Assembly: GCF_013340305.1 (NCBI RefSeq)
Contig: NZ_BLVP01000008.1
Location: forward strand, 235,408 to 299,407
DNA length: 64,000 bases
From: Desulfovibrio psychrotolerans
Lineage (GTDB): Bacteria; Desulfobacterota; Desulfovibrionia; Desulfovibrionales; Desulfovibrionaceae
Direction: 5' to 3'
The stretch's first letter is position 1. Every line of letters starts with the position of its first letter. Made by a program: the position numbers and the translations under genes. Shown here piece by piece: positions 26,371-35,426 of the stretch. The notes beneath the pieces were generated by a model. The model was given only the letters and a program-made list of their open reading frames with translations. It ran no database searches and was not told where the DNA came from.

Positions 26371-26558
26371 ACGCCCGGCACGCATGGTGCCCGCCCGGAC
26401 ATCTGTCTGGCCCGGAATGGTATCCGGCGCAGAAGTTTATCGTGCCCGGCATGCACTCTGACGACGGTGCCGTGTGCGTAGCGTGTGTATCTGGGACGTG
26501 TCGTGCGTGTCCGGATACGTGCCGGGAACAGGTGTTTCCAAGCAAGGAAGGTGATGCC

Positions 26559-27767
26559 ATGTCCATTCATGTGGTGGGGCTGGGGATGGACCCCGACCTG
26601 CTTCCGGAGCAGCACGCTGCCGTTATTGACGGCGCGCAGGTGCTGGTGGGCGGCAGGCGTCAGCTTGCGCAGTATGACGATCATCCCGCCGAGAAGATTG
26701 TGGTGACCGCCCCGTTGCGGGACGTGCTGGACGCCATTGCCAAGGGCGAGGGCCGGGGGCGCGAGGTGGTGGTGCTGGCGGACGGCGATCCGTTGTTCTT
26801 CGGCATCGGTGCCCGTCTGGTGGAAGAATTCGGGCCGGAAGGGGTGCAGGTGTACTCCAATGTGACCTCGCTGCAGGCGGCGGCTGCCCGCGCCAAGGTG
26901 CCGTGGCAGACAGTGCAGGCGGTATCGCTGCACGGGCGCGATGACTGGCGGCCCCTGTTCGGCGCGTTGCGGCACGGCGACTGGGTGGGGGTGCTCACGG
27001 ATGAGAGGAATATTCCCGCGGCCATTGCCCAGCGTCTGCTGGAGCGGGGGGCGGACTGGTTTGCCATGTGGGTGTTTGAGAATCTGGGGGCGGAGGACGA
27101 ACGCTTTGACCGCTACGCCCTGACCGAGGCCGGAGACAGGAATTTTTCGCCGCTCAATCTGGTGCTGCTGGAGCGGACGGGGCGCGCGGAGAGGATGCTG
27201 CGCCTTGGCGTGCCGGACGGCGAGTATGTTTCGGACCGGGGCCTCATCACCAAGTGGCCCGTGCGCGCGGCGGGCATTGCCGCCCTTGGGCCGGAGCCGG
27301 ACAACGTGGTCTGGGACCTTGGAGCCGGATGCGGTTCCGTGGGGCTGGAAACCTGTGCGCTGCTGCACAACGGCGAGGTGTATGCCGTGGAGCGCAACGC
27401 CGGACGCGTGTCCATGATACGCGAGAACCGCAGGCGGTTCGGCGCGCTTGCGCTTGAGGTGGTGCACGGCACCATGCCCGGCTGTCTTGCCGACCTGCCG
27501 GACCCGCACCGGGTGTTTATAGGCGGCGGACTGGCCAGCGATGCCGCCCTGCTGGATGCCGTGTGTTCGCGCCTGCTCTCCGGCGGACGGCTGGTGGTGC
27601 ACTGCGTGCTGCTGGCAACGCTGGAACGGGTGCGCGCCCATGTGGGTGCTCTGGGATGGAGTGCCGAAATCACCATGCTGCACGCCGCCGTTTCGTCGCC
27701 GCTGGCAGGCGATGTGCGGCTGGAAGGCATGAATCCGGTGTTTATCATTACCGTGGACAAGCCGTAG
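26559..27767 (+). CDS. cobL: Precorrin-6Y C5,15-methyltransferase (decarboxylating), CbiE-CbiT fusion
   Basis: 402 residues. The N-terminal CbiE-like tetrapyrrole methyltransferase (about 1-200) has VVGLGMDPDLL and VLADGDPLFFGIG. The C-terminal CbiT domain (about 215-395) has the SAM site WDLGAGCGSVGLE. Together they methylate C5 and C15 and decarboxylate the acetate side chain at C12. The ATG at 26559 has AAGGAAGG upstream. Flanked by cbiD and cobM, each gap holding tandem repeats. Confidence 0.94.
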   Translation: MSIHVVGLGMDPDLLPEQHAAVIDGAQVLVGGRRQLAQYDDHPAEKIVVTAPLRDVLDAIAKGEGRGREVVVLADGDPLFFGIGARLVEEFGPEGVQVYSNVTSLQAAAARAKVPWQTVQAVSLHGRDDWRPLFGALRHGDWVGVLTDERNIPAAIAQRLLERGADWFAMWVFENLGAEDERFDRYALTEAGDRNFSPLNLVLLERTGRAERMLRLGVPDGEYVSDRGLITKWPVRAAGIAALGPEPDNVVWDLGAGCGSVGLETCALLHNGEVYAVERNAGRVSMIRENRRRFGALALEVVHGTMPGCLADLPDPHRVFIGGGLASDAALLDAVCSRLLSGGRLVVHCVLLATLERVRAHVGALGWSAEITMLHAAVSSPLAGDVRLEGMNPVFIITVDKP

Positions 27768-27770
27768 CCG

Positions 27771-27831
27771 CAGGAACCGGCAGGAATTCGGCAGGAACCG
27801 GCAGGAACCGGTAGGAACTGGCAGGAATCGG
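27771..27831. repeat. 10-bp tandem repeat between cobL and cobM
   Basis: About six units of CAGGAACCGG with small changes follow the cobL stop codon. Confidence 0.9.
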
Positions 27832-27900
27832 CGTGGCATTTACGGTGGTCTTTTGAACAGGTAACCCTTCGCGCGGTCGGCGCGGGATTCGGAAAACAGC

Positions 27901-28992
27901 ATGACGCAGCAGGATGCAGGCAGGGCACAGCAGGATGCTGGCAATCCAGCCATGACGGTTCAGGCCCAGACGGCTCAGACCCAGACGGCCCGGACCCTAA
28001 AGGCTCAGGCCCGGACGGCCCGGACCCGGACGGATGACGGCGCAGACAGGGGGGCATCTCCTGCCGCTGCTGTCGATTCTCCCGTGTGCCGCGCGGAGGT
28101 GGCGCATGGGGGCGGAGCCGGACAGGACACGGACGGTGCGGCATTGCCCGGAGGGAAGGCGGACCGCGTGGGAGAGACGCAGGAGCCGGAACGGGTGGCG
28201 GTGTGGTTTGTGGGAGCCGGTCCCGGCGACCCTGAGCTGATAACGGTGAAGGGGCAGCGGCTTATTGCCGGGGCCGATCTGGTGCTTTACGCCGGTTCGC
28301 TGGTGCCGCCCGCCATAGTGGCGCAGGCGCGGGCGGATGCCGTGGTTGTGGATTCCGCTCCCATGAATCTGCAAGAAACTCATTCCGTTATGATGGAAAC
28401 CGTGAGGCGCGGCGGCATGGTGGCGCGGGTGCACACGGGCGACCCTTCCCTGTACGGGGCCATACGTGAACAGATACGGCTTCTGGAGGCGGAAGGGGTT
28501 CGCTGTGCCGTGGTGCCGGGCGTGAGCGCAGGGTTTGCCGCCGCAGCCGCAGCCGCTGCATCGCTGACGGTGCCGGAGCGGTCGCAGTCGCTGATCATTA
28601 CCCGGCTGGAGGGGCGCACCCCCGTGCCGGATACGGAAAAATTGCGTGATATGGCCCGCCACCGCTGCGCCATGGCCATCTATCTTTCCGCAGCAAATGC
28701 GCAGGGGGTAGCGGATGAACTGCGGGCGGGCGGGCTGGAAGAGGCCACTCCCGTTATTGCGGCCTACCGGGTGGGCTGGCCAGACCAGCGCATTGTGCGC
28801 GCAACGCTGGGTACGCTGTGCGAGGCTGTGCGCGGGCACGGGCTGACGCGGCAGACGGTTTTTCTTGTGCTGCCGGGAGAGGACGGTTCCGAGCGGTTTT
28901 CCAAGCTGTACGACCCGGAGTTTTTGCACGGGTTCAGAGGGGAAAACGGGCCGGAAGGGGACTTTGGCGCTATAGGCGGGGGGGACGAATAA
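27901..28992 (+). CDS. cobM: Precorrin-4 C11-methyltransferase CobM/CbiF with repeat N-terminus
   Basis: 363 residues, about 100 longer than usual. The catalytic tetrapyrrole methyltransferase starts near residue 98 (VWFVGAGPGDPELITVKG) and contains HTGDPSLYGA and VVPGVSAGFAAAAA. The first about 95 residues are low-complexity Gln/Thr/Ala/Arg, encoded by repeats such as CAGACGGCCCGGACC. The ATG at 27901 has GGAAAA upstream. No good internal start with a ribosome-binding site is visible close to residue 98, so the tail is probably translated. Confidence 0.9.
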   Translation: MTQQDAGRAQQDAGNPAMTVQAQTAQTQTARTLKAQARTARTRTDDGADRGASPAAAVDSPVCRAEVAHGGGAGQDTDGAALPGGKADRVGETQEPERVAVWFVGAGPGDPELITVKGQRLIAGADLVLYAGSLVPPAIVAQARADAVVVDSAPMNLQETHSVMMETVRRGGMVARVHTGDPSLYGAIREQIRLLEAEGVRCAVVPGVSAGFAAAAAAAASLTVPERSQSLIITRLEGRTPVPDTEKLRDMARHRCAMAIYLSAANAQGVADELRAGGLEEATPVIAAYRVGWPDQRIVRATLGTLCEAVRGHGLTRQTVFLVLPGEDGSERFSKLYDPEFLHGFRGENGPEGDFGAIGGGDE

Positions 28993-29000
28993 CCCGCGTC

Positions 29001-29030
29001 TTGCCACGGGCTTTGTATTTCTGTTACCAT
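29001..29030 (+). promoter_or_regulatory. Possible promoter of the 4Fe-4S protein gene
   Basis: TTGCCA with an 18-bp spacer to TACCAT lies about 60 bp before the start codon. Read-through from cobM is also possible. Confidence 0.35.
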
Positions 29031-29089
29031 ACCTGCACTTACCTTTCGTCCGCGTCGAGGGACCACACACAACGAAAGGAAGGTGCCAC

Positions 29090-30043
29090 ATGCCGCTGTT
29101 TGAGCGCGTGCTGGAACGTATTGCCGATCCTGCAACGGTGCAGTTCTACCGCGAGTTCCGCAAACGGGAACACTATTCTTTTGCCGAATTTCTGCACGGC
29201 TATTTCTACCTGCGGTTTCCCTATTTCTATATCGGCGTGGGCAAGGGACACCATCCCCTTGCGCGGTATCTGAGCGATCCGTTGTGCTGGCTGGCGGAAC
29301 GGCTGGGCCTGTGGAAGCCCGGAGCTTTTGCCCGGCCTAAGGGAACCGGAGGGTTTGCAGACACCTACCACGGCAAGACGCTGCGTACCGAGTCTACCCG
29401 CAAGCTCATACGCGTGAACCGAGAGATAGCGCTGCCCGATCTGGAAAAGGTGCTGCCCTACAGCATGGCCAAGGATATTATCCTGCGCAATCCGGACCAT
29501 ATTGCCGTGTTCGACTGCCCCTGCCGGGTGAACAGCGATAACCCCTGTCTGCCGCTGGACGTGTGCCTTATCGTGGGCGAGCCGTTTGTGTCCTTTCTGG
29601 AACTGCACCACGCCAACAACGCCCGCCGTGTTTCGCCTGAGGAGGCGGTGGGCATAGTGGAGGCCAGCAACAGGCGCGGGCACGTCTCTCATGCGTTTTT
29701 CAAGGAAGCCATGCTGGGCCGGTACTACGCCATATGCAACTGCTGCGCGTGCTGCTGCGGGGCCATGAAGGCGCACTTTAGCGGGGTGCCCATGCTAGAG
29801 GCTTCCGGCTATCTGGCGGTGGTTGACGCCGATGCCTGCGTAGGGTGCGGCAAGTGTGCGAAGAAATGCCAGTTTTCCGCTATCTCCCTGCAAGATGGTC
29901 TGGCCGTGGTGGACGCGGAAGCCTGCATGGGCTGCGGTGTGTGTCGTTTCCAGTGCGCCAAGGATGCCATAGGGCTTGTGCGTAACGATGCCGCAAGCGA
30001 GCCGCTGGAGATAGACGAGCTGGTTGCCCGCAGGGCGGCCTGA
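29090..30043 (+). CDS. 4Fe-4S protein with two ferredoxin clusters
   Basis: 317 residues. The N-terminal 190 residues carry cysteine motifs CPCR and CLPLDVC and a CNCCACCCG run near 222. A C-terminal 2[4Fe-4S] ferredoxin module (about 245-300) reads CVGCGKCAKKC and CMGCGVCRFQC. AAGGAAGG precedes the ATG. I do not recognise the N-terminal domain; the protein is probably an electron carrier or a cluster-dependent oxidoreductase subunit. Between the cobalamin genes and mobB, and convergent with mobB. Confidence 0.8.
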   Translation: MPLFERVLERIADPATVQFYREFRKREHYSFAEFLHGYFYLRFPYFYIGVGKGHHPLARYLSDPLCWLAERLGLWKPGAFARPKGTGGFADTYHGKTLRTESTRKLIRVNREIALPDLEKVLPYSMAKDIILRNPDHIAVFDCPCRVNSDNPCLPLDVCLIVGEPFVSFLELHHANNARRVSPEEAVGIVEASNRRGHVSHAFFKEAMLGRYYAICNCCACCCGAMKAHFSGVPMLEASGYLAVVDADACVGCGKCAKKCQFSAISLQDGLAVVDAEACMGCGVCRFQCAKDAIGLVRNDAASEPLEIDELVARRAA

Positions 30044-30087
30044 GTTTCCGGCAGGGGCGGAGCGATGTAATTCATCCGGGATGACGC

Positions 30088-30125
30088 AACCGGCGCGCAG
30101 CCATGTGCTGCGCGCCGGTTCTGGT
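30088..30125 (+). terminator. Hairpin between convergent genes
   Basis: A 13-bp perfect stem AACCGGCGCGCAG and its complement with a 7-base loop is followed by CTGGTTTT. It stops the ferredoxin transcript; the reverse side lacks Ts but may still block mobB transcripts. Confidence 0.65.
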
Positions 30126-30139
30126 TTTCGGCAGGGGGA

Positions 30140-30850
30140 TCAGTCTTTGAAGGTGATGGTGACTTCGCCGGGGGAGTAGCCTTTCAGCTCTTTGAGCATG
30201 CCCTGAATGCTGGAGCGGACGATGCGGGCCACAAAGGGGTTCAGCCCTATGGGGGAGCCGTTGACCGTGATGTGGAATCCGTGGTCGTCCACGCTTTTGC
30301 AGTCGGCTGGGGAGCCTTTGCCCTTGACGATGCGGCGGGCGATGGCGGCACAGTCTTCGGCATCGCATGCGCCGCAGTCCAGCCCCGGCAGCATGAAGGC
30401 GCGTTCTTCCACCAGCGCGGCCAGTTTTTCCAGCGTTTCCTCTCGGTAGGATTTGAGGTAGGGGGCGGCCACATCCCCGTAGGTTGCCAGCGCGAGGCCC
30501 CGGTCCAGGTCTTCCGCCTCTGATGCGGAATTAAGGCAGAGGATGCGCGGCAGCCACGTGAGGTCTTTGCCGCCCTCTACCAGCAGGATATCTGCCTGCA
30601 CCAGCGGCAGGAGGTCTATGAGGTACTTCTTTTCGCCCCAGAACACGGCTGCCTCTTCCGGGCCGAGGCCGATGACAGTGCGGTTTTGGCCCGCGAAGGT
30701 GGCTGTGTCCGTACCTTCCTTGTCCAGTCCGTGGTGGGTGAATTTGGCAATGGCAACCCGCTTGCCGCGCGCTTCAAGCGCATCCGCGAGCTTGGCGGTG
30801 AGTGTGGTTTTGCCTGATTTCTTGTAGCCGACTATGCTGACAGCTTGCAT
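30140..30850 (-). CDS. mobB: Molybdopterin-guanine dinucleotide biosynthesis protein MobB with Fe-S tail
   Basis: 236 residues. The N-terminal P-loop NTPase (about 1-150) has VGYKKSGKTTLTAKL and KFTHHGLDKEGTDT, as in MobB, which aids synthesis of the guanine-dinucleotide form of the Mo/W cofactor. The C-terminal part has the pattern LDCGACDAEDC followed by a later Cys, a 4Fe-4S-type (Fes) domain. Its place directly after three formate dehydrogenase genes' strand and next to two of the operons fits cofactor supply for them. GGAG lies 7 bases before the ATG. Confidence 0.88.
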   Translation of the reverse strand: MQAVSIVGYKKSGKTTLTAKLADALEARGKRVAIAKFTHHGLDKEGTDTATFAGQNRTVIGLGPEEAAVFWGEKKYLIDLLPLVQADILLVEGGKDLTWLPRILCLNSASEAEDLDRGLALATYGDVAAPYLKSYREETLEKLAALVEERAFMLPGLDCGACDAEDCAAIARRIVKGKGSPADCKSVDDHGFHITVNGSPIGLNPFVARIVRSSIQGMLKELKGYSPGEVTITFKD

Positions 30851-30957
30851 GGGGATTCTCCTGTGGTTGTTCGCCCTTTAGCGTATCATTGATTGCTGCC
30901 GGAAGGAAAGGGGCTGCGGGTGTTTCCCGCAGGGATTGGAGCGGAAGGTTTTGGTAC

Positions 30958-30996
30958 AAAAAGGAGCCGCCTGCGTCGGGTGTGAACGCAGGCGGC
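30958..30996 (-). terminator. Distal hairpin downstream of fdhB1
   Basis: Minus-strand stem GCCGCCTGCGT/ACGCAGGCGGC with a 9-base loop, then TCCTTTTTG. The same structure recurs at 35427-35466 after fdhB2. It lies upstream of mobB, so it could act as an attenuator for mobB as well as a second terminator. Confidence 0.7.
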
Positions 30997-31032
30997 AGGG
31001 ATGGGGTCTCCGAGATTTCTCAACGGAGGTTC

Positions 31033-31115
31033 CTGCATCGTGGGTGAGAGATGCAGTAAAGACGGGCAGATATAAATTTTAGGTGCGGCGCACGGATGCC
31101 CTTTCCGTGCGCCGC
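31033..31115 (-). other. Multi-hairpin element after fdhB1, also present after fdhB2
   Basis: Two more perfect hairpins (CTGCATC/GATGCAG at 31033-31056; GCGGCGCACGG/CCGTGCGCCGC at 31085-31115) lie between the two terminators. The counterpart at about 35505-35590 differs mainly in paired changes and loops. It could be a small RNA, a cis-regulatory leader of the downstream gene (mobB or the small gene-fdhA1), or retained 3' structure. Confidence 0.45.
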
Positions 31116-31158
31116 GGGAAACGTACCGCGCACTGTGAGACCGCTGTCGATACGTTGC

Positions 31159-31209
31159 AAAAAACACCTGTTCCGGCGGACCTGCGGGAGTAAGCCCGCC
31201 GGAGAGGTG
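31159..31209 (-). terminator. Intrinsic terminator immediately after fdhB1
   Basis: The arms CACCT.TCCGGCGG and CCGCCGGA..AGGTG end in six Ts (minus strand), starting three bases past the fdhB1 stop codon. Confidence 0.85.
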
Positions 31210-31212
31210 TTT

Positions 31213-31932
31213 TTAACTGCGTTTCATGTCGCTTCTGCCCATGATGCGCGCAAACATCTGCTTGCGGTTCATGAGTTGCGGGCTTGCGTCCGCCACAGCC
31301 TTTTCGAAGTAGTCCACCGGGTTCTGCTGGAAGAGGTAGACCACGCGGGTATCGTGGGGGTTGCCCAGCACCGCGTTGGGATACTGCTTCTTGACCGCGG
31401 CAAGACGTTCTTCCGCAAGGGCCATCATTTCATCTTCATCGCCAAAGCTCATGGTGCCCGTGGGGCAGGAGAGGACGCAGGCAGGCTTTTTGCCGTTCTG
31501 CACCCTGTCCAGACACATGTCGCATTTGGAGATGAGCTTTGTTTCGGGGTCCACGCGCGGAATGTCGTAGGGACATGCCGTGCGCACACCTTCGCCGTCC
31601 ACCAGCTTGGTGTATTCGGTGAAGATGACGGCACCGGTAAGCTCGTCCTGAATGACGGCGCGTTCATCGTCTATCTGCGCCTGATACATGCAGGGCGGTT
31701 CGGTGCAGTGGCGGCACTGTTCCGGGAAGAACAGCCAGTCCACCTTGCCTTTCACCACCACCTCGGTGAAACGGACCAGTTTAAGGGTAGTGAAGGAGAG
31801 GTCGCGCGGGTTCTGATGCGAACCCCAGTTGACCGTTTGCTCTGCGGGCAGCTTTTTCCATTGTTTGCAGGCTATCTGACAGCCGCGGCAAGCCGTGCAA
31901 CGGGTAAGGTCTATAAAGAACTTCTTGGCCAT
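31213..31932 (-). CDS. fdhB: Formate dehydrogenase iron-sulfur subunit FdhB (copy 1)
   Basis: 239 residues of a four-cluster ferredoxin subunit. Cysteine motifs are CTACRGCQIAC (12-22), CRHCTEPPC (about 74), CPYD with KCDMC (about 120-140) and CVLSCPTG (about 150). It receives electrons from FdhA and passes them on, in Desulfovibrio normally to periplasmic cytochrome c3. It has no signal peptide and no C-terminal membrane helix, so it should be co-exported with FdhA by the Tat system as a soluble dimer. Starts 3 bases after fdhA1. Only about three residues differ from copy 2. Confidence 0.93.
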   Translation of the reverse strand: MAKKFFIDLTRCTACRGCQIACKQWKKLPAEQTVNWGSHQNPRDLSFTTLKLVRFTEVVVKGKVDWLFFPEQCRHCTEPPCMYQAQIDDERAVIQDELTGAVIFTEYTKLVDGEGVRTACPYDIPRVDPETKLISKCDMCLDRVQNGKKPACVLSCPTGTMSFGDEDEMMALAEERLAAVKKQYPNAVLGNPHDTRVVYLFQQNPVDYFEKAVADASPQLMNRKQMFARIMGRSDMKRS

Positions 31933-31935
31933 GGC

Positions 31936-34900
31936 TTACGCTCCCTGCTTCTTTCTGACATTGACCATGAACGCCTTGCTCTCCGGTATGCCGGTGTTGG
32001 GGTCGCCCACGGAGGGGGTGAGGAGGTTGGCGGAATCTCCGCCGTTTTTAGGTTCTACCCAGCCATAGTGCCAAGGCATGCCGATCATATGCACGGTGTT
32101 GCCCTGCACCTTGAACGGCTTGATGCGCTTGGTGACGATGGCTACGCAGTCCACTTCGCCTCGCAGGCTGGTTACGGTGACCATCTCGCCACCGACGATG
32201 CCGCGTAGCTTAGCCAGTTCTTCACTTATTTCGCAGAACATCTGTGGTTCGGCCTCAATGAGCCAGCCTTGGAAGCGGGTCATAAGACCAGTCTGCCAGT
32301 GTTCGGTAAGACGGTAGGTGGTGCCCACGAACGGGAAGCGCGGGTCGCACACGGCGTGCTCGTCGCCTGCTATCTTGAAGGCCGTGGGGTTGTTCAGCTG
32401 CCCGGAGAAGGGGTTATCCTTAATGGGGCATTCCATGGGTTCGTAGTGTTCCGGGAACGGTCCTTCCTGTCTGCCGGGGCCGAAAACATGGCCGAACCCG
32501 TGCTGCTGCATGATGAACGGGTGTCTGGTGCCGGGATCCCATGGTCCATCGGGAACGTCACCCTCCCATTTACCATCTACCCACTGCACCACGGTTTTCT
32601 GCGGTGCGTAAGGCTTGCCGGTAGCATCGCACGAAGCGCGGTTGTAGAGGATGCGGCGGTTTACCGGCCAGCACCAAGACCAGTTGGGGTACAGGCCTAT
32701 GTTTGCCTGCATCTCTGTCTGGGTTTTGTCGCGGCGGGCAGCCATGTTGCCGTTATCCGTGTACGAGCCGGTGTAGAGCCAGTTCCCCGCACAGGTGGAA
32801 CCATCGTCCGTGAGGAAAGCAAAGGCCGGAACCTGTTGTCCCTTCTTGAAGGACTTGCCGTTTACCTCTGTATCTTTGAGGAAGTAGCCGTTGATGAGCT
32901 TGGCAGCTTTGTGCGGGTCGAAGTGCCCGTGGTGGTTCTGCCAGTCCGCCGTGTTCACTCCCAGAATGGGATGGGGGAACGCGCCGCCTTCAATGCGGTA
33001 GAGTTCGCGGATTTTTTCCATCAGTCCAAGGATGATGTCGCCATCGGGCTTGGTATCCGCATACGGCTTGGGACCTTCGTAGCGCCACTGCATCCAGCGG
33101 CCCGAGTTGGTGATGGAACCTTCCTTCTCAACGGAAACGGCACAGGGCAGGAAGAAGACCTCTGTCTTGATCTTGGCGGGGTCCATGCCCGGCCCCTTCC
33201 AGAAGGAGCCTGTCTCGTTTTCGAAGATGTTGACGTTTACCATCCAGTCCAGCTGCCCCATAGACTCGCGGGTTCTGTTGGCGTTGGCACCGCCGCACGC
33301 GGGGTTCTGTCCCCATGCGAAGAAGCCTTTGAACTGGCCCTTCAGCATTTTGTCGAACATGCCCAGCCAGAAGTAGTCGGTTATGGGCTTGTGGGCGTCT
33401 ACCTTGGGCAGCCAGTTGTATGCTTCATCCAGCGTGGACGAGGGATACATGGCTTTAAGCAGACTGGCGAGGTATTTGGGTTTGTTGCCCCACCAGTTGG
33501 CGGACATGGGGTCCTTGCTGACGGGGGTGTTATTCTTGTTGTAGTCTGCAAGGGTGGGCCACTTGGAGTTGGGCACGGCCAGATAGCCGGGGATGATGTG
33601 CGCCAGCAGCGCCTGGTCCGTGGATCCCTGCACGTTTGATTCGCCGCGCATGGCATTTACGCCGCCGCCCGCAACGCCGATGTTGCCCAGCAGCAGCTGG
33701 ATGATGGACATGGTACGGATGTTCTGCACGCCCACCGTGTGCTGCGTCCAGCCCATGGCGTACATGATGGTGCCCGCTTTATCCTGCTTGCCCGTGGCGG
33801 CGTAGGCCTTGTAGACCTTGAGCAGGTCTTCCTTGGGAGTGCCGGTGGTGGAGGAAACCCTATCCAGCGTGTAGCGCTTGTAGTGTTCCTTCATCAGGTT
33901 GTACACGCAACGCGGGTTCTTGAGCGTGACATCACGCTTGGGAACGCCGTTTTCATCCATCTCGTAGGCCCAGGTGGATTTGTCGTAGGTGGCCGTTTTG
34001 GGATCAAACCCGGAGAACAGGCCGTTGCGGAAGGAATAGCCCTTGCCCACCACGAAAGCAGCGTTTGTATTGTTGACAACATATTCCTTAAAAATAAGGT
34101 TGTTATCAAGGATGTACTTGATCATGCCGCCAAGGAAGGCAATGTCTGTGCCGGAACGGAGCGGGGCGTAGATATCACACTTGGTGGATGTGCGGGTAAA
34201 GCGGGGGTCTACGTGGATGACCGTTGCTCCCTTATCCTTGGCGCGGAGCACCCACTTGAAGGAGATGGGGTGGTTTTCCGCAGCGTTGCTGCCCATGACC
34301 AAGATACAGTCACTGTTCTTAAGGTCGATCCAGTGGTTGGTCATGGCACCGCGCCCGAACGATTCTGCCAGTGCGGCAACGGTGGAACTGTGGCAAAGCC
34401 GTGCCTGATGTTCCACGTACACGAGGCCGAGGCTTCTGAGGAAGGTCTGGTATATCCAGCATTCCTCGTTATCCATTGCGGCGGAGCCTACGGAAGCGAT
34501 GGCGTCCGTGCGGTTGATGACTTCACCTTTGTCGTTCTTCAGGAAGAAGGCCTCGTCACGGGTTTTCTTCACCCGTTTGGCGATCTGCTCGTAGGCCCAT
34601 TCCCATGAAACGGGAGTCCATTCATTGCTGTAGGGCGCGCGGTACAGGGGGGTGGCGGGGCGTTTATCGTTTTCTGCAAGCTGCCAGATGGATGCGCCCT
34701 TGGCACACAGTGCGCCTTCGTTAATGGGATGGTCCGGATCGCCTTCCACGTTTATGGCGCGCCCCTGACCGTCTTTAGCCGTGTGCACCAGAAGACCGCA
34801 CCCGACCGCACAGTAGCAACAGACGGATGTTGTCTGCTTGGCCCAGTTCAGCTTGAGCAGCTGCGCCCGTGCTGCGGTGGGCTTAAGACTCAGCCCCAGC

Positions 34901-34968
34901 CCGCCAAAGGCGCTGACCGTGACCGCTCCGGCTGAAAGTTTGAGAAATTGCCTGCGAGAGACTGACAT
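31936..34968 (-). CDS. fdhA: Formate dehydrogenase catalytic subunit FdhA, Cys form (copy 1)
   Basis: 1010 residues of the Mo/W-bis-PGD formate dehydrogenase family. A twin-arginine signal (SVSRRQFLKLSAG) is followed by a 4Fe-4S site near 50-57 with a fourth Cys at 88. The catalytic residue is Cys192 in QARLCHSST (TGC). It oxidises formate to CO2 in the periplasm. Preceded by a 79-residue small gene (26 bases away) and followed by fdhB. Compared with copy 2, the N-terminal fifth is nearly identical and the centre and C-terminus are more diverged. In this copy the hairpin after the active-site codon is lost. Confidence 0.95.
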   Translation of the reverse strand: MSVSRRQFLKLSAGAVTVSAFGGLGLSLKPTAARAQLLKLNWAKQTTSVCCYCAVGCGLLVHTAKDGQGRAINVEGDPDHPINEGALCAKGASIWQLAENDKRPATPLYRAPYSNEWTPVSWEWAYEQIAKRVKKTRDEAFFLKNDKGEVINRTDAIASVGSAAMDNEECWIYQTFLRSLGLVYVEHQARLCHSSTVAALAESFGRGAMTNHWIDLKNSDCILVMGSNAAENHPISFKWVLRAKDKGATVIHVDPRFTRTSTKCDIYAPLRSGTDIAFLGGMIKYILDNNLIFKEYVVNNTNAAFVVGKGYSFRNGLFSGFDPKTATYDKSTWAYEMDENGVPKRDVTLKNPRCVYNLMKEHYKRYTLDRVSSTTGTPKEDLLKVYKAYAATGKQDKAGTIMYAMGWTQHTVGVQNIRTMSIIQLLLGNIGVAGGGVNAMRGESNVQGSTDQALLAHIIPGYLAVPNSKWPTLADYNKNNTPVSKDPMSANWWGNKPKYLASLLKAMYPSSTLDEAYNWLPKVDAHKPITDYFWLGMFDKMLKGQFKGFFAWGQNPACGGANANRTRESMGQLDWMVNVNIFENETGSFWKGPGMDPAKIKTEVFFLPCAVSVEKEGSITNSGRWMQWRYEGPKPYADTKPDGDIILGLMEKIRELYRIEGGAFPHPILGVNTADWQNHHGHFDPHKAAKLINGYFLKDTEVNGKSFKKGQQVPAFAFLTDDGSTCAGNWLYTGSYTDNGNMAARRDKTQTEMQANIGLYPNWSWCWPVNRRILYNRASCDATGKPYAPQKTVVQWVDGKWEGDVPDGPWDPGTRHPFIMQQHGFGHVFGPGRQEGPFPEHYEPMECPIKDNPFSGQLNNPTAFKIAGDEHAVCDPRFPFVGTTYRLTEHWQTGLMTRFQGWLIEAEPQMFCEISEELAKLRGIVGGEMVTVTSLRGEVDCVAIVTKRIKPFKVQGNTVHMIGMPWHYGWVEPKNGGDSANLLTPSVGDPNTGIPESKAFMVNVRKKQGA

Positions 34969-34994
34969 TCTGCCTCCTTAGAATTGTTGCGGGT

Positions 34995-35234
34995 CTACCT
35001 TCCCCGAATCTCGCGACCAAGCGTCACAAGAAGCCCATACCCGGAAACCGCCGGCAACGATTCCACCCGTCCGAACGGAGTCCGGGCGGGAGAGTGCGGT
35101 TTGGCCCTGCGCTGCACGGGAGCAAGCGCCATAACGCCTGCCCGCTCTTCGCAGGGAGCAAGGTCGTGTCCGAGTCCGGAAAAGGGGAGAGTAAACGCCT
35201 GTAGCGTTGTGCCTTGTAACAATCTGTCCATCAT
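34995..35234 (-). CDS. Small FDH-associated protein, copy 1
   Basis: 79 residues, start MMDRLLQG with GAGGAG six bases upstream, stop 26 bases before fdhA1. The core LPFSGLGHDLAP and the C-terminal LVTLGREIRGR are shared with copies at 39467 and 49125. Between this copy and the third, several codons of the C-terminal motif differ synonymously, which argues for translation and selection. No Tat motif, no membrane helix, basic and Arg-rich. Function unknown; the position suggests an assembly, chaperone or leader role for FdhA. I do not know a described family for it. Confidence 0.7.
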   Translation of the reverse strand: MMDRLLQGTTLQAFTLPFSGLGHDLAPCEERAGVMALAPVQRRAKPHSPARTPFGRVESLPAVSGYGLLVTLGREIRGR

Positions 35235-35426
35235 CCACTCCTCACACCGTTTCCTGCGCAGGGGAGCGACAGGAATAAATATAGCATGTTAGGTGATTAT
35301 CTTCTGGAGGAGAGTGGGGCAACCGAACGTGCCTTGTAGCATGTCTGACACATTGGGTATTGTGGATTTCTATCCATTCCATTTGTTTGACTGATTTGGC
35401 GATGTGTGTTGCGCACGTTTTGGCAC

